Below, in pieces: positions 30,401-42,848 of a stretch of 64,000 nt of DNA. Position 1 is the first letter of the stretch. Every line of letters begins with the position of its first letter. The DNA is from Corella eumyota (lineage: Eukaryota; Chordata; Ascidiacea; Phlebobranchia; Corellidae): contig OY720098.1 in assembly GCA_963082875.1 (NCBI GenBank), forward strand, positions 7,378,001 through 7,442,000. The letters are read 5' to 3'. The position numbers and the translations under genes are program-made. The notes under the pieces were generated by a model that made no database searches, was not told where the DNA came from, and worked only from the letters and a program-made list of their open reading frames with translations.

Positions 30401-33400
30401 GTGCAACTAACAAAATAATAAAATTTAAAAACAATTTAAATTTGGAAAACATAAAAAACTTCGAAATACATTCATAATCATTTAAAAACTAATTTTGCAA
30501 TATCGCTTTAAAATTAAATTTTTTACAGATTAAATAACTAAAAATGCGTTGTTTAAATTCACTTTAACAAAGCGAAGAATTCGAAATACCTTGTTTAAAT
30601 TCAGTTGTAAATCCTTGCTGAAAATGATTGTTATCTGTTTGAAACATAATTTGAATTCTTTCTGATAAAGTTGTATAATTTTGAGGTCTTATTAAACCAG
30701 AAAGTTGAAATGATCTTCCATCAAAAAGATTTACCTAAATAATACCAGAAGTTTAAACAAATAATTTTACAACAAATACAATTTTAGAGAAAATTTATAT
30801 TTCCAACTAATTACTAATTGACATTATCATAATAATTTTAACAAATACTTACTTTAAACACAACCCCAATAAAAAAAATAAAAATTAAAACTTACATCAA
30901 TAAGGTCACAACAAGTTTCAGTCCTGCCACCCCTTATAAATAATTGAAGAGAAAAACCTTTGGAGGCTCTTATATTCCACTCACAATCCAAGTTTTGAAT
31001 GTAATTTTGAGGATAATTGGGGGAACTGAGCGTCTGAAATTCTAGTGTGGCTTCCACATCAAAGCCACATTCACCTTTACAATAAACAAAAATAAATAAA
31101 TCAAATGCAGTAATGATTGAATTAAATTTAGTTTGAAATTTTTTACAGGCTTTCATTTAAATAAAAAACTTACGAGGTAAAGGCAGTGGTGGAATAGTTT
31201 CAGAAGATTTTACTAAAAATAAAAAAGTCACATTTAAATACTTTATAAAAACCAATTTTAATTTAAAATTAATCAACATATAACTTCGTTTCTTACAAAG
31301 CAAATTTTTATTATTAGATAGTATTAAGACAAACCTGCTCTGTACACTGATCTAAAGCCCTTTAAATTTCCGCTCACATCTGAGTGAAAAATGAGGATAA
31401 AGCCGCCATCATTTTCTGACACCCAAGTTTCATTATCTCTTTCACCCACCACTCTACTTAACACTCTACCTCCCTTCTCCCGAATCTAAATAAATTATTG
31501 ACAATCATTGTAGTGTAATTTGTAATCAAAAAAATACAATTATGAAGTATATTGCGAAATATTATTAAAAACCTTTTTAACAATTCTTAGTCAACAATTG
31601 GTAAAATTATATACAAAACCTCTTTTTACAATTTGTTACTTACCAATAAAAAGTCACAGCAAACTTCAGTGGCGACTTCTCCAACAGTGAGTTGAACTTG
31701 ATAGCCACTAGGGGCAGAAATTCTCCACTCACAATCAGAGTTGCTAGGATACAGGTTAGGATAACCAGGTGATTGAAACAAAGATTCGTTTTTGCCGGCA
31801 ATTGTTCGAAATCCACAAGATCCAACTAAGTATTTAAATTAAATTAAAAAGGACATTTTTTTTAACAAAAACTTTTGTGTAAAATCAGCATTAAATTTTT
31901 TTTATAATACAGTTGTGTTAATAAGATCTTTAGACGTTTTGTTTTGTCAAATAGAGAATAATATTTAAATACCTTACCTTCAAATTGTTCACCAAAAGGA
32001 GTATCTGATGCCCCTCCATCTAAGTAGTAATATAAATAATTTTATAATTACAGTAATTTCTTATAAAAAAGTATCAGTAATTACATTAAAATGTTTTTGA
32101 GTAGGTTTAATAAATTAACACAAAATGAAAGAAACATTCTGGTTAACATACTGATTGAAGTAAATTGAGCTTGAAACCCCCATTCAGGTTCCAACTGGTT
32201 TGAACCAGCTTGTAAAAAGACAGTTAAATAATTTTCTGATGAAATTATTTGCAGTGGTGTTGATTCGCTTCCATCCAACCTTTGGATTAATAAACTTTCA
32301 TCATGGACTTGATCCCTTGAATTGTAAATCTAAAAAGAGACAAAAGACAAAAGAAACACAAATTATTTTAATTTAAAATTAACAAATTATAACTAAAACT
32401 ATATCCCCTAAATAAAATGTTTTTTTTTCAAATCCACTGAAAATACTTAAACCATTTATAATTACACATTAATTATAATTATATTTACCATCACATTGTC
32501 ACAGCAAGCATTTAAGTTGATCTTATGAAACTGTAAGTAAACATTTCTGCCCTCCGAAGTAATAATTGTCCACCAACAAATGCTCTCTGGTTCAGTAATA
32601 GAAATACTTAAAGATGAAAATTCACCAAGTGGAGCTTCTCTGTTACTTAAGCCACACCTTAACTCAGGAGCTAACAATTTAAAAGTTTTTTTTGGATTAA
32701 TTATATTTTACTTTTTATATTTAAGAATTTTTTTTTTTTTTTTTCTAACATACATGGAGTCGTGGGTGCTGTTGTTGTAGTAGTTGTAGTGGTTGTCGTT
32801 GTTGTAGTTGTTGTCGTAGGTACAACTAAATAAAATTAACACAATTTAATTTACAGATAAAAATGCTTAAAAATTTAGGTTTGTATTTTACACTAAAGCA
32901 ATATGATTTTAATAGTTAAGAAATTACATTTTATTACATAGATAATTTTTAACATTTTTATTATTTCAAATTCAAACCTTCTCTATATTGAACTTGGAAA
33001 CCAGATCTACTGTTAGTCTCATCAGAATAAAAAATAACTCGAACAAGATTTCCAGTTGATCTGTAAGTACCACCATCTCTAAGCAACCCTGTCACTTTAA
33101 TAATTTGTGTGGAGGAACCACCTTCGAAAACCTGAATAACAACAAATAAATATAACAAAACCGTGATATTTATGATAAAAAAATTTTAAACAGTAAAGCC
33201 TTTGTTTTATGAAAAAAAAAACAATTAAAGAGCGTTGGTAAACATTGTAAAAAACAGATTTTAAGAATGTGATAAGACTAATACTAGATTTAATCTTTAA
33301 ACAGTTGAAACCCTAACTTAAGAGATCAACATTATCCAAAAATTCCTGACATTTTACTGGATATACAAATTATACAAATTAAGTTATTACACAATTTTAC

Positions 33401-35294
33401 ATATAAAAAATGTTAGAATAATAAAATAAAAAATAATCAATGTTTGTTATCATTTTACATATCCACTCTAACTTAAAATTTAAAAAAACTTCAAACTCTG
33501 TAAAATTAATCTTTGACTTGAATTACCTCAACTGCGTCGCAACATGATTCAATATTGATTTGACCAAAGTTAAGTTCGACCTGGTATCCAGGATTCTGTG
33601 CTTTAATAAACCACTCACAATTAGAGTTGCCAGGATACCGACCCGGATAATTAGGTGATGATAAAACATTTCTTCCAATTGAAGCTGTCAAGTTAACTCC
33701 GCAAGTAACTACAAAAAAATGAACAACATGATTAGAAAACAATTAATAAATTTATACAACTAAAGATATGTACTTGAAAAGTTGTAAATAAATTAAAGTT
33801 TATATATGTATTCATTGATTTTTACCAAAACTAAATAATTTTTAACTTACTCATATCGAGTAAATTAGCTTGACCACCTTGAAATGTTGTTGGCACTAAA
33901 TATTAAACAAAATTTAACTGAGGAAAAATTTAAATATAAAACTTATATAAATAATACAACAAAAGAATTTGTACAAAAAATCATGAATAAATATTTTTAA
34001 GTTAACTAAAATTCTACCACTGCGAAAAGCTGATCGAAATCCCCCTCTGTTAATGCTTCCATCACTTGTAAACATAATCATTATACTTTCACCAACACCT
34101 GATGTAAACATGAAAACTTGGTCATTCAATGCCCCACTTATCTTCTGAGATCTTGAATTGGAGCCCACAGTTACCTAGAATCGAAATGAAGTAATATTTA
34201 ATTTTAAAATAAAATAATATTTTCATATATATATATATACAAAAATATTTTTAAACATAAAAAAATATTGTCCAAATTTTATGCTCTAAAAAAATTTTAA
34301 ACTGAGTGGTTTTTTAACTTAACCTCTATTTCATCAAAGTTCTTTTCAGTGTCCACATCTCCAACATTAAGTTGAACAATTTCATTTGGTTGAGGGTTGA
34401 TCACCCACAGACAGTTGAGGTTAGGTTGATACAAGCTCGGAAAGTTTGGTGTAGTTATCTCGTGTACATTTATTCTTGCACTAATATCCAAACCACAACC
34501 CCTTGCTAACAATAAAAAGTTACATTATAATATATCAATTATTACTTTAAACCAAAATAAAAATATCTTTTTTAAGTAAACATTAAACTCTAAAAATATA
34601 ATTAAACACAAAAATATTTAAAAAACATTACAGTTATTAGCATATATTTATAGATCCAGCTCACCTAATATTATGACACTTTTCAAAATAGTCAAACAAT
34701 TTTCATACCAAAAATAGCATTTAATTAAATAAATTACCTCGAGGTGTGGAGCTAGTTGGCGTTGTTGTTGTTGCAATTAGGCCGCTCCCCAATACTTCTC
34801 TTTCAGCTGAAAAAATAAAACAAAATTTTAAACTGACACGTAACCTGCAGATATAAATAAATATAATAAAAAAACGATTCACCTAAATAAGTATTAAATG
34901 TTCTTCAAATTTCTAATTTAAAAAATGCTTTAATTAAAACAATTTTTTTTTAGTTTTAATTTAAAGAAACTAATGATATACAAAAACTAATGTAAAAAGA
35001 TAAAGTTTAAAAATATATATAATCAGTTACTTACAAACAGCTTCATATTCAATAGAGAATCCCCTAAAGTTGTTTGAACCATCAGAGACAAAATTAAGTG
35101 CAACATTGTTAGTGTCTGAAATAAGAATTTGAAGTTGATCAGGGCCAATTGTTCCTTGAAAAGTTTCTTTTAACAGAGAATCTTCTGCTACTGCTTGATT
35201 ACTGTTGTAGATCTAAAATAAGTTAGTAAATCAGTATTATATTTTATCATTTAAGTTTATGTTACCATAACAACACATTTTGTTATACACATTA

Positions 35295-35325
<31 letters not shown>

Positions 35326-36505
35326 AAAAGACATAAATTATAAATGTGTATATATAAAAAATACATTTTAAAATAAGTAACAAATATGGATAATACTATT
35401 TAAAGAGGAACTTCAACAAACAAAGAAAAAAGAAAGCTTAATGTCAAATTTGTTTGGGTGCGTCGTGCGTTGATCAATTTTTTTAATCTTGTAGATAAGA
35501 TCAACTTAAATGTCGATGTCACCACATCATGATTCATTTAATTGGCTGACTTATTGATCATTATTTTATTTATTTAGCTATTGCCGATTTATAAGATAAT
35601 TTTGCAAAAAAAATTTAACAAATTTTAAAATAAAATTGGATACTATATTTGGTAACATCTAATCTAAAAAAATTCCATATTTAATAAAATGTATGACCGC
35701 AAAAACCAACATAAATAAAGCTAAACTTACATAATGACATCTTACTTAACACACAATAAAATTATGCATGAAAGTGCTAAACAAAAACACCAAATCTTTT
35801 TAAATTTATAGATTCTCTAAACATGAAATACATTTTAATTATTTAAAATATTAAAAAAAATTTATTTATTATTAAATAATTTAATGTAAAAAAATGTGAT
35901 TGCTATTTTACGTGTAGTTTAGAATAACTTTTAGAATAAAAGACCACAAAAACAATTAAAAATTTAATTTAACTTTTTTTATATCTAAATATTCTGATGA
36001 GTATTTTGTTATGTTAATAAATCACTTACTCTTAAAATATCACAGCATTCTTCTGTTGCGAAAAAAGTGAAGGTAAGTTTGATCCTGAATCGTCGTGGTG
36101 CCCTAATTATCCACCAGCAATCTTCATTGTTCCCATACCGAGAAGGATAATTAGGCGACGTAATTGTCTTGGTTCTTGCAAGACTTCCCCGCAGATTATT
36201 GTTCCCACATCCTAGTTTTATGTATTATAAAAATAACAAAAATTAAACTTTAGCCAACACACGTGAAAACGTTTGCCACAATGCACGTGGTTTAAAATTA
36301 TAAATAAAATTTAAATTTTAATTTTAAGGGAGTTCCCCCTATGATAAGTGTTGTCATTTAATTAAATTTTTTTTGTTTTTATTACCAAATTTTAAATATA
36401 TTTACATTTTTAATTTAAAATGTACTTACGTGACACTTGACATTTTACTTTTGTAGTAACAAAAATTAAATATATTACAAATATACAAATTTTGTAGTAG
36501 TTCAT
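23563..36505 (-). CDS. Gene D: secreted 13xCUB-LU-VWA protein (complete)
   Basis: Forty-three exons read on the minus strand give an unbroken 2103-residue protein. ATG 36505-36503 opens a classic leader (M-N-Y-Y-K-I-C-I-F-V-I-Y, exon 36430-36505). Thirteen CUB domains follow, each made of a first-half exon (phase 1 in, phase 0 out, mostly 182 bases) and a second-half exon (phase 0 in, phase 1 out), with short linker exons between the early ones. Then come an LU domain (24738-25182), a Pro/Thr linker (24557-24616) and a VWA domain (23563-24467), ending at TAA 23565-23563. No membrane helix or clear GPI signal is seen, so it is probably secreted or in the matrix. It is a paralog of gene H. No named ortholog recognised; CUB plus VWA suggests protein-protein binding with a metal-dependent site. 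Confidence 0.85.
24738..25182 (-). other. Gene D Ly6/uPAR-like (LU) domain
   Basis: Exons 25015-25182 and 24738-24911. The second half ends in C-D-L-R-C-C-T-D-D-L-C-N, matching the family signature C-C-x-x-D-x-C-N. The first half has L-C-A-D, M-S-C and K-C. Placed between the last CUB and the VWA. LU domains usually have GPI anchors or stand alone, so inclusion in a CUB-VWA protein is uncommon. Confidence 0.75.
28530..28898 (-). other. Gene D threonine-rich mucin-like exon
   Basis: One 369-base exon, phase 1 to phase 1, encodes 123 residues dominated by threonine, with a long pure-Thr run (ACN codons, GTT/GTA on the plus strand at about 28800-28885), then P-E-S-T-T and V-P-T-T-T-Q repeats. 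Probably a heavily O-glycosylated stalk separating CUB domains 8 and 9. The codons vary among ACA, ACT and ACG, so the run is not a young single-codon slippage product. Confidence 0.8.
32754..32825 (-). other. Gene D second poly-threonine linker exon
   Basis: A 72-base exon encodes V-V-P, about fifteen threonines and A-P-T-T-P between CUB domains 3 and 4. Phase 1 at both ends. Other short linker exons of this gene: 34738-34806, 33851-33895, 31978-32019, 31174-31212, 30359-30406 and 29523-29579. Confidence 0.75.
35300..35325. repeat. (AT)n microsatellite
   Basis: A pure AT dinucleotide run of about 13 units in the 817-base intron between gene D exons 35035-35212 and 36030-36211. Nothing else is seen in that intron. 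Confidence 0.9.
36430..36505 (-). other. Gene D signal peptide exon
   Basis: First coding exon: a leader of about 22 residues with a hydrophobic core I-C-I-F-V-I-Y-L-I-F-V, then K-V-K-C-Q. Donor CAC|GTAAGT. The upstream ATG at about 36520 is followed by an in-frame stop after four more codons, which favours the chosen start. Confidence 0.8.
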
Positions 36506-38076
36506 ATTGCTTTTTCCATTAATATATGCAATAATTTTTTTATATTATATATATTTATAAATAACAAATTACTAACATTAAAACTTACACTAACATTCTT
36601 TAAAACTAAAAATATTGTTATTTAAAAATTATTCAGAAAACATCAAAGTACTTGCTGTTATTAAGAAAAGAAACGCGAAGTTTTTTATTAAAATATGATA
36701 ACAGCTTAAGAAAGTTATTTTTAACTTTTGAAACATCATACCATCACCCATACCCTTCCTTTTTGTAAATAATATTTTGTAGTCCAAAAACTAGTGCTCG
36801 TAATACTAAATATTCACTTTAGGCTAAGTCTTTGCAAAATTATTTACCTAGCCTTTTTTTAGTAAGCATTTTTAACCAACAATGTCTTTGCAATTAAAAT
36901 TCTAAATTAGGTTTCAGTATTTTGTCTTAAATATCTATTATGGTTTTTGCTTCAAACCGTACCCTCGAGCCATTTGATTTCAAATTCAGATACCACATGC
37001 TTTGAATGCTGTCGTGTTCGCTGCTTTAATTTCTATCCTCAATTTAACTGATAAGATCAGCGACGATGCGTAAGGATACTACGAACATCTCGCTTTCTTC
37101 CACTTAACATCTATTAAGAGCAAAGCGTTTATATTAATATCGGTGATACGATATTTATTCCCCGACCAAGTAACAAGAATTCGTAATTTGCAAAACACGT
37201 TCAAACAAAGCGCCAGCATTTTATTTTATCAACGTGCGTCATCTTTGATATTATCGTTTAAAAAAACCTAAAGTTTTGCCAAATTTTACGTTTGGCTAGA
37301 ATTATTTTATATAACACCACCGCACAAAAATACACAAAATTGGCAAGCATAACGTTGGAAATTTCAAATCACGGCCAAAAATGCAGAACTCTGCTGCACC
37401 AATAAGTCACGTATTTCACCTTCAACAAATCACGTGGAATTACTTAATTTTTCCAAAAGGTCAAAAAAGTTTATTGTACAACCACAAAAAAAACAGTAAT
37501 ATGTTGTCTTGTTTAATACCACGAAGGAATTACACAATTATATTAATATCAGATCTTTATCCAAGTACACGCAAAGCACGATTTCCTTAACCAAAAAGTG
37601 GAAAAGCACAAAAATAAATGCAGGAGTTTTAAGTACGTAAAAGAATTAAAGTTCATTTCTATTAACAAATAATATTAAAAAATAATAGCAAAAAAAATTA
37701 AAAATAATTTTACAAAATTTTAAAGTTTTTATTTCATAATATCTCTTTTAAAGAAACAAGATTTAATAAGCTAGAAAATATTTGTTAATAAAACATTGTT
37801 TTAATTAATATAACGATAAGCCGATATTTTTGTTTTGTAAGATTGTACAATTATTTGCATAAAAGTTCTCCATAGTTTGTTTCTTAAATAATTTTGAAAC
37901 GTTTAATTATCACATGTTATCAGTCTGTTATTTTTGTTTATTAATATCAAAAACGCTGATCGAAAATAAAAATAACATTTCTTCTTTTAACCAGTAATAC
38001 TTCCATTCAAACACCGCTTGAATTAAGGCACTTGGCGCGAATTTAACAAAAGTCGACATCAAATATGTTAAGAACT
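36506..38076. other. Intergenic, gene D promoter side and RAR 3' side
   Basis: Contains the gene D upstream region on the left and the RAR 3' UTR on the right. The stretch about 36950-37460 is less AT-rich than its surroundings and holds a GATAAG motif near 37052. No conserved coding sequence is seen. A small open frame at 37381-37590 has no family features. Confidence 0.4.
37937..37942 (-). terminator. Candidate poly(A) signal of RAR
   Basis: AATAAA on the minus strand 134 bases past the RAR stop codon. A second AATAAA lies at 37728-37733, so alternative 3' ends are possible. Confidence 0.4.
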
Positions 38077-39720
38077 TTAATAATTTTCCCTCAACAACAT
38101 CTCCGACATTAAGGGGGGCATTGTGCCACACGGCACTTCCATGTTCAAGGTTATCACCCTCTCCGCTCCTGTGTGACGTAAAACAAATGTTAGTGACGTC
38201 ATAAAGACCAATAAATGCGCATTTAGGCTAAGACAATACCGCGCAGATTTGATAACATCTCGATGCTATCTTAAGTATGATTGTATTGGTTGAAGTAAAA
38301 TCAGATAATTTGACTGATTGACAATAATTGGTAACATTTATTTTCTGGATAACTTTAATATTCGAAAATTGAAATAAAATAGTAACCTTTTACGCTGATG
38401 GTGCGAAGGTCGGAGATTTTCATTAAAATTCGGGGAAATATTTGCGGGAACTTTGGACGTCTTCTTCGGCTGTAAAGACGAAGAGCCTCGATTAGAGGTT
38501 CCTGGGCTTTCTCGATTCTGGAAGTTTCTTTCAAATCAGGTCGATCTAGGATAAAACAATAATTTTTTATTATTTGTTGATTTTTGAAATGTCAAACATT
38601 TACAAAAGATTAAAAGAATTTTTAGAAGCGCTTATTTTGTTAAAGAATTCTATTTTATATTATTTGATTATCTACCTGCACACATTATACAAATAGCACA
38701 TAACAGACTGATTTCAACTTGGTCCAAATCGAGAGGCCGAAGTCCTTTTGCAAACGAGTAAACAGATTCAGTAATTGGTCCAAAACCGCATCTACGTAGT
38801 TGACCCCTATCCAAAGTCAACCCATCGGAAAAGGTCATGGTGTCTTCCAAGGGGTCATATCGAGAACAGAGTCGCAAAACCTTGAAATTAAAACAAAATA
38901 AATAAACTAAAAAAAATAAAAAACACAACATACAACTAAAGGTAAAACAACTTTATAGATTTTCTGCTATTTTAAGTTTAAAAGTTAACATACAAAATAA
39001 CATATTTGCTAAACATGACTTGGCAATATATTTTCAAAACCCTTTCATAAAATTACAAGTAGTTACACAAATCATAAAGAGTAAATGTTTATTTTTTACA
39101 ATAAATGTTTACTTACTAGTACATCTAAACTTGCGGCTTTAATCAACGTTATTTTATCAGTAATTAAACATTCCGTAAAACCAGGAATCAGTTTTGCAAA
39201 GTCGACAATTTTTACGATACATTTTGTTGATCTATCCGAAAATTTATCCCAAAGATCGGCATCTATGTTATCAAAGTTGTTGGCGGTATTAGCATTCTAA
39301 AATAAATGTATTTGTTACAGAGCATGTGTTTATTTAATGTAATACATTTATGTTAAAGTAAAAAAATGTGCTAAAATATTGGTACTAACATAACAAAAGC
39401 AAAATAAATTTGACTATGTAGCTCTACAGCACAATCGTGCGGTAGGAAGTTTTTAAATTTTTAAATCAATTAAAAAGAAATGTCAAAAAAGCTTAAAAAC
39501 AATGTTTAAATCTATAGGCTTAGTCTAAAACATACCGTTAGTTTAAAACGATTTATTGCACTAAGGCTGGGCGAGGTACTGATATGAGCCTCTGAAATCA
39601 CACGAATTATTCCTTCCACACGAGGCGGTAAAGAGCATGACGAGTGTACCCTAACGCCACCAGTGGTTGAAAGTTCCTTCTTTTCTTTGCCTCGCTTTTT
39701 TCTACGGTCATTTCGTACAG
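38077..39720 (-). other. RAR: RAR hinge and ligand-binding domain exons
   Basis: Exon 39536-39720 starts [10 protein letters not shown], the conserved hinge. Ligand-domain landmarks: D-L-W-D-K-F-S and I-V-D-F-A-K in 39117-39296; R-L-C-S-R-Y and C-G-F-G-P-I-T in 38676-38880; L-R-T-I-S-V-K-G in 38387-38545; AF-2 in 38077-38168. Confidence 0.93.
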
Positions 39721-42700
39721 CTATATAGAAAACAGTTGTAAAGACAGAGTTGTAAATTACCTTGACGGGTTTAAATAAAAAACGTCAAAAGCAATAATCG
39801 AAAAAAGTAACTTACATTCCTTCATCATTCCGACCTCCAAGCATTTTTGTAAGCGACAAAACTGACATCTACTTCTTGTCATTTTGTTGATGACACATTT
39901 ACCCGCTCTGTGACATACATACTGCACATTCTTTTGAACGCTTCGTCGAAAAAATCCCTAAAATTAACAATTAACAATTTTAGTATTGTATTTTGAAAAA
40001 TTTTTATTATTAATTTAAAATTTTAAGGGTTAAAAGTTTGCTTGAGAATTACAATGACATGTTATCAAGAAAACACAATAAGTGAACTTTTAACAGCACT
40101 TATTGCGCCATGAAGTACCTATTTTTAAATACTGACATTTTTAAAAATAAAAATATTTACTTAGTCATTAAATAAATTTAACAAACAAAAAAATCTATTT
40201 TAACAACCCCAGCATAAAACAAAAAATTTTCATTAATTTAAAATTTTTACTTTGCATCCCTCGCACGATGCCACCCCGTAATGATACCCAGAAGATCGAT
40301 CCCCACAAACAAAACATGGTTTGTACACACGAGGGGGCAACGGAGACTCTGGTGACGTCACATAGCCAATCGCCTCGTAATCACTCGATCTTTCGCTGGA
40401 GGAAGGACTGTTGCCGTCCGAGTTACTTGTGTCTAAAAGCAAAGTTTTACATTAAAAACAAATATTGGGTCTTAAGAAAAAAGAAAAACATAAGAATAAA
40501 AATTTCAATAATTACATGTTGTAAAATGTTTTCCAATAAGGACGTTTTCAATATTTATTTAAGATATTGAATTACTTGTATCAACCATTTACATATTTAT
40601 ACACAATGTAAACGTTACAATTAATATATTTATCTAAACCCAGTTCTCGTATGTACAGTTATTTGTTTTAACCATATGTGCTACCATGCCCTTAAGCGTT
40701 ATGCCACAGACACTCTCTAAAAATATACATTTGCAACAACATTTTTGGTATATTTAGATGCAACTTTACACCAATTACACGAAAAAACATAATTTCAAAT
40801 ATCAATTTTTTCAACCTATAGTGCTTTAGGCTTAATATGTTTATTTGTTAGGCTAAATAAAAATTAATGACAATAATTCATTGCTTTGTAATTCTCATAT
40901 TTTATTAAGTTAAATTTTATATTATTATTACAACAAACAAAAAACTTGTCAAATCACCGTTTAATTAAAAACAAAACATTTAGGTTTTTAGTTCAAATAA
41001 GGGTATAATGACGTTCAACATTATTAACGAAAAGTTATTTTTGGCTTTTGTCTCCCACCCAAATCGTAGGTGTCGAGAAAAATACCAACAACAGGTTAAC
41101 AGTTTACTTGGGTCATCGATCGTTCACTTAAGTAATGAAATCTGGTTCAAGTAACGGTCAAGCGCTTTCTCCAGACATTCAACGCATCGTTCAACGAATT
41201 TGTGTATGCAAAAATTACTAATTTTCTATTCGAAAGGTTACGGGAAGTTGAACGTATTGTTAGTGTAAAATAGTAATGCTATTTTTAGGTTAAAATTTTA
41301 ACAAATGCGGAAATAAGGAAAATTATAATTAAAATCAAACAAGCCTTTTGTCCACACAATACCAACAGATTGAACAAATAATGCTAAAAACGTTTTTTTT
41401 TATTAAAAAACGAAAGTCTATTAAAAACATGCAAATTGACGTCATGTGACGTAGTAATATTAAGACGATATAACAAAGTATTTCCCTATTTCATTAACGT
41501 ACTTGGAAGTAATCGAAACGGTTCAATGGTGTTAAAAGAAATTTACAAATTGATATATCCGCCTTATGGGTGGTGTGAAGTCAAGGTCATGTTATTTTAA
41601 GCAATATTCTAGGTTTACATCGATACGCTCTTATCAAAAGACAGTAAAACAACAAATACTTTGCAGACACAGAATGTTTAGCACATATTTGTTATTTTTT
41701 GAGATTTAAGTATTATGTTCGTAAAAAATGCCCATAACCGTTCATATCCTTTCGAAAAAATTGTTATCCGTTATTTAATTAACTAAATGACTGATCACAA
41801 ATACTAAGGGAATGTAATAACCTTTTGCTACCTAACCGTGTATTGACATCTGATATTTGTATTGAGCTTGTACATGAGGTTTAATACGACCACAGTGACA
41901 TCAATTTTCGTGTTATATCGTCGTCAAAGGTTCGACCTTTCGGCGCAAAGCAAAAATTGGGATGCGCGCAATTTAATACACATGTGTGATAAGGCGATAA
42001 AATACTTACGATTCTGCGGATAATCCCATTTGTTGGGCGGACTTAATTCGCTAAAATGTCCAACATTGTGTTTTTTGTCAAAGGGCGGAGTAAGAGACGC
42101 TCTTGAAACCTAAACAATAAAATTCAAAATTTTACATAACTTAAACTCATAAAACTAATTTCGCATTTTAATTTAGTTTGTTCAAAAATGTGTTGTGCAA
42201 TATGCACTTTATTTAAACGACTTCTTCAATTATTATATCAAACAGTAGAAGAGTGTTTAAACTGCAGCCATGGTTTTCAATTGACGTCAATGTCGTACGT
42301 CACTGTGTAAATGTTTGCATTTTTTTATCCGTTTGAGAACCAAGTAACTTAAGCAAGTTTATACAATAAGACTTTAAAAACTTGTAACCTATGAATTTTA
42401 AAAATACACAAAAAATAAGTAAAATTATACAAAAAAACGGGTTCAAAAATAAAATTGCTTAAAATTTGTTTTTAGTCCTAGTTGATACGCGTTTTGTTAT
42501 TGTGTCTTTACAATATAACAAGTAACTGTCAAAAGTCGATCACTAAACAACTATAACAATATAACTGTAATGTTTTGATTAGTTAGTTGCCCCTAGGTTT
42601 TTTGTATTGTTAATAATATACGTCTAAAATGTAAACTCAATTATTTAGAACAAGATATTTAAATTTTATCGTTGTTTCAGTCTTATTTTTTTAAACGGTA

Positions 42701-42848
42701 AATGAATCCATTGAGATTGAAATACATATTCCGCCTACGTAAATTTAAATAAAAGTCTTACGTTATCGTTAAGATCACTGTACGATCCGATATTGGCAAA
42801 CTTTCCAATTCCTCTTTGATGTCGGGGGTCTATTAATACACAATCCAT
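38077..42848 (-). CDS. RAR: Retinoic acid receptor (nuclear receptor NR1B)
   Basis: Nine exons encode a 443-residue ligand-activated transcription factor that binds retinoic acid response elements, normally with RXR. Exons: 42762-42848 (ATG 42848-42846), 42010-42109, 40251-40432, 39816-39957, 39536-39720, 39117-39296, 38676-38880, 38387-38545, 38077-38168 (TAA 38079-38077). The DNA-binding domain has C-F-V-C-G-D and the P-box C-E-G-C-K-G, then zinc finger 2 C-x5-C-V-I-N-K-M-T-R. The ligand domain contains [11 protein letters not shown], essentially identical to vertebrate RARs. The last exon reads G-A-E-R-V-I-T-L, then the AF-2 helix P-P-L-M-S-E-M-L-L. Length and intron-exon order fit the RAR family. 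Intron 2 holds two DR5 repeats, suggesting autoregulation. Confidence 0.95.
39816..40432 (-). other. RAR: RAR DNA-binding domain exons
   Basis: Two exons split the zinc fingers in phase 0 right after C-E-G-C-K: 40251-40432 (A/B tail and finger 1) and 39816-39957 (G-F-F-R-R-S, finger 2, ending E-V-G-M-M-K-E). All eight zinc-binding cysteines are present. Finger 2 has C-H-R-A-G-K-C where vertebrate RARs have C-H-R-D-K-N-C, a small change near the dimer loop. Confidence 0.93.
41110..41126 (+). promoter_or_regulatory. DR5 retinoic acid response element candidate 1
   Basis: GGGTCA-TCGAT-CGTTCA: two RGKTCA half-sites in direct repeat with five spacer bases. Half-site 1 is perfect, half-site 2 differs at its first base. 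In the RAR intron 40433-42009. Confidence 0.5.
41144..41160 (+). promoter_or_regulatory. DR5 retinoic acid response element candidate 2
   Basis: GGTTCA-AGTAA-CGGTCA: half-site 1 is perfect and half-site 2 differs at its first base. It starts 34 bases after the start of DR5 candidate 1, in the same orientation. Confidence 0.5.
41437..41444. promoter_or_regulatory. Perfect CRE palindrome
   Basis: TGACGTCA (CREB/ATF consensus) in the RAR intron, followed closely by a half-site TGACGTAG. Other non-coding copies around RAR are at 38194-38201, 42282-42289 and 43692-43699. Confidence 0.4.

Larger units (their letters stand above)
25288..36211 (-). other. Gene D array of 13 CUB domains
   Basis: CUB pairs, first half/second half: 36030-36211/35035-35212; 34324-34505/34018-34174; 33527-33708/32978-33131; 32489-32670/32152-32329; 31644-31825/31335-31485; 30896-31074/30590-30734; 29991-30172/29729-29873; 29261-29436/28988-29144; 28259-28437/28024-28180; 27644-27834/27237-27399; 26871-27073/26582-26741; 26312-26505/25957-26113; 25565-25767/25288-25447. 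First halves typically show C-G, S-P-N-Y-P, N-x-x-C-x-W and E-x-C-C-D; second halves show D-G and F-x-S-D-x4-G-F. The usual fourth CUB cysteine (Y-C-G) is missing; instead two cysteines are adjacent in E-x-C-C-D. Confidence 0.82.

Noticed and set aside
37381-37590. Plus-strand frame of 69 codons between D and RAR
   Set aside because: No conserved domain, no splice partner, composition like the surrounding non-coding DNA.
37928-38131. Minus-strand frame overlapping the RAR 3' end, which would give a different C-terminus
   Set aside because: Joining exon 38387-38545 in its correct phase gives G-A-E-R-V-I-T-L and an AF-2 helix ending at TAA 38079-38077, as in other RARs. The longer frame is out of phase.
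41578-41589. AAGTCA-AGGTCA, a possible DR0 nuclear receptor site in the RAR intron
   Set aside because: Only one half-site is perfect and DR0 is not a usual RAR-RXR spacing; it could be a monomer site but one motif is not enough.
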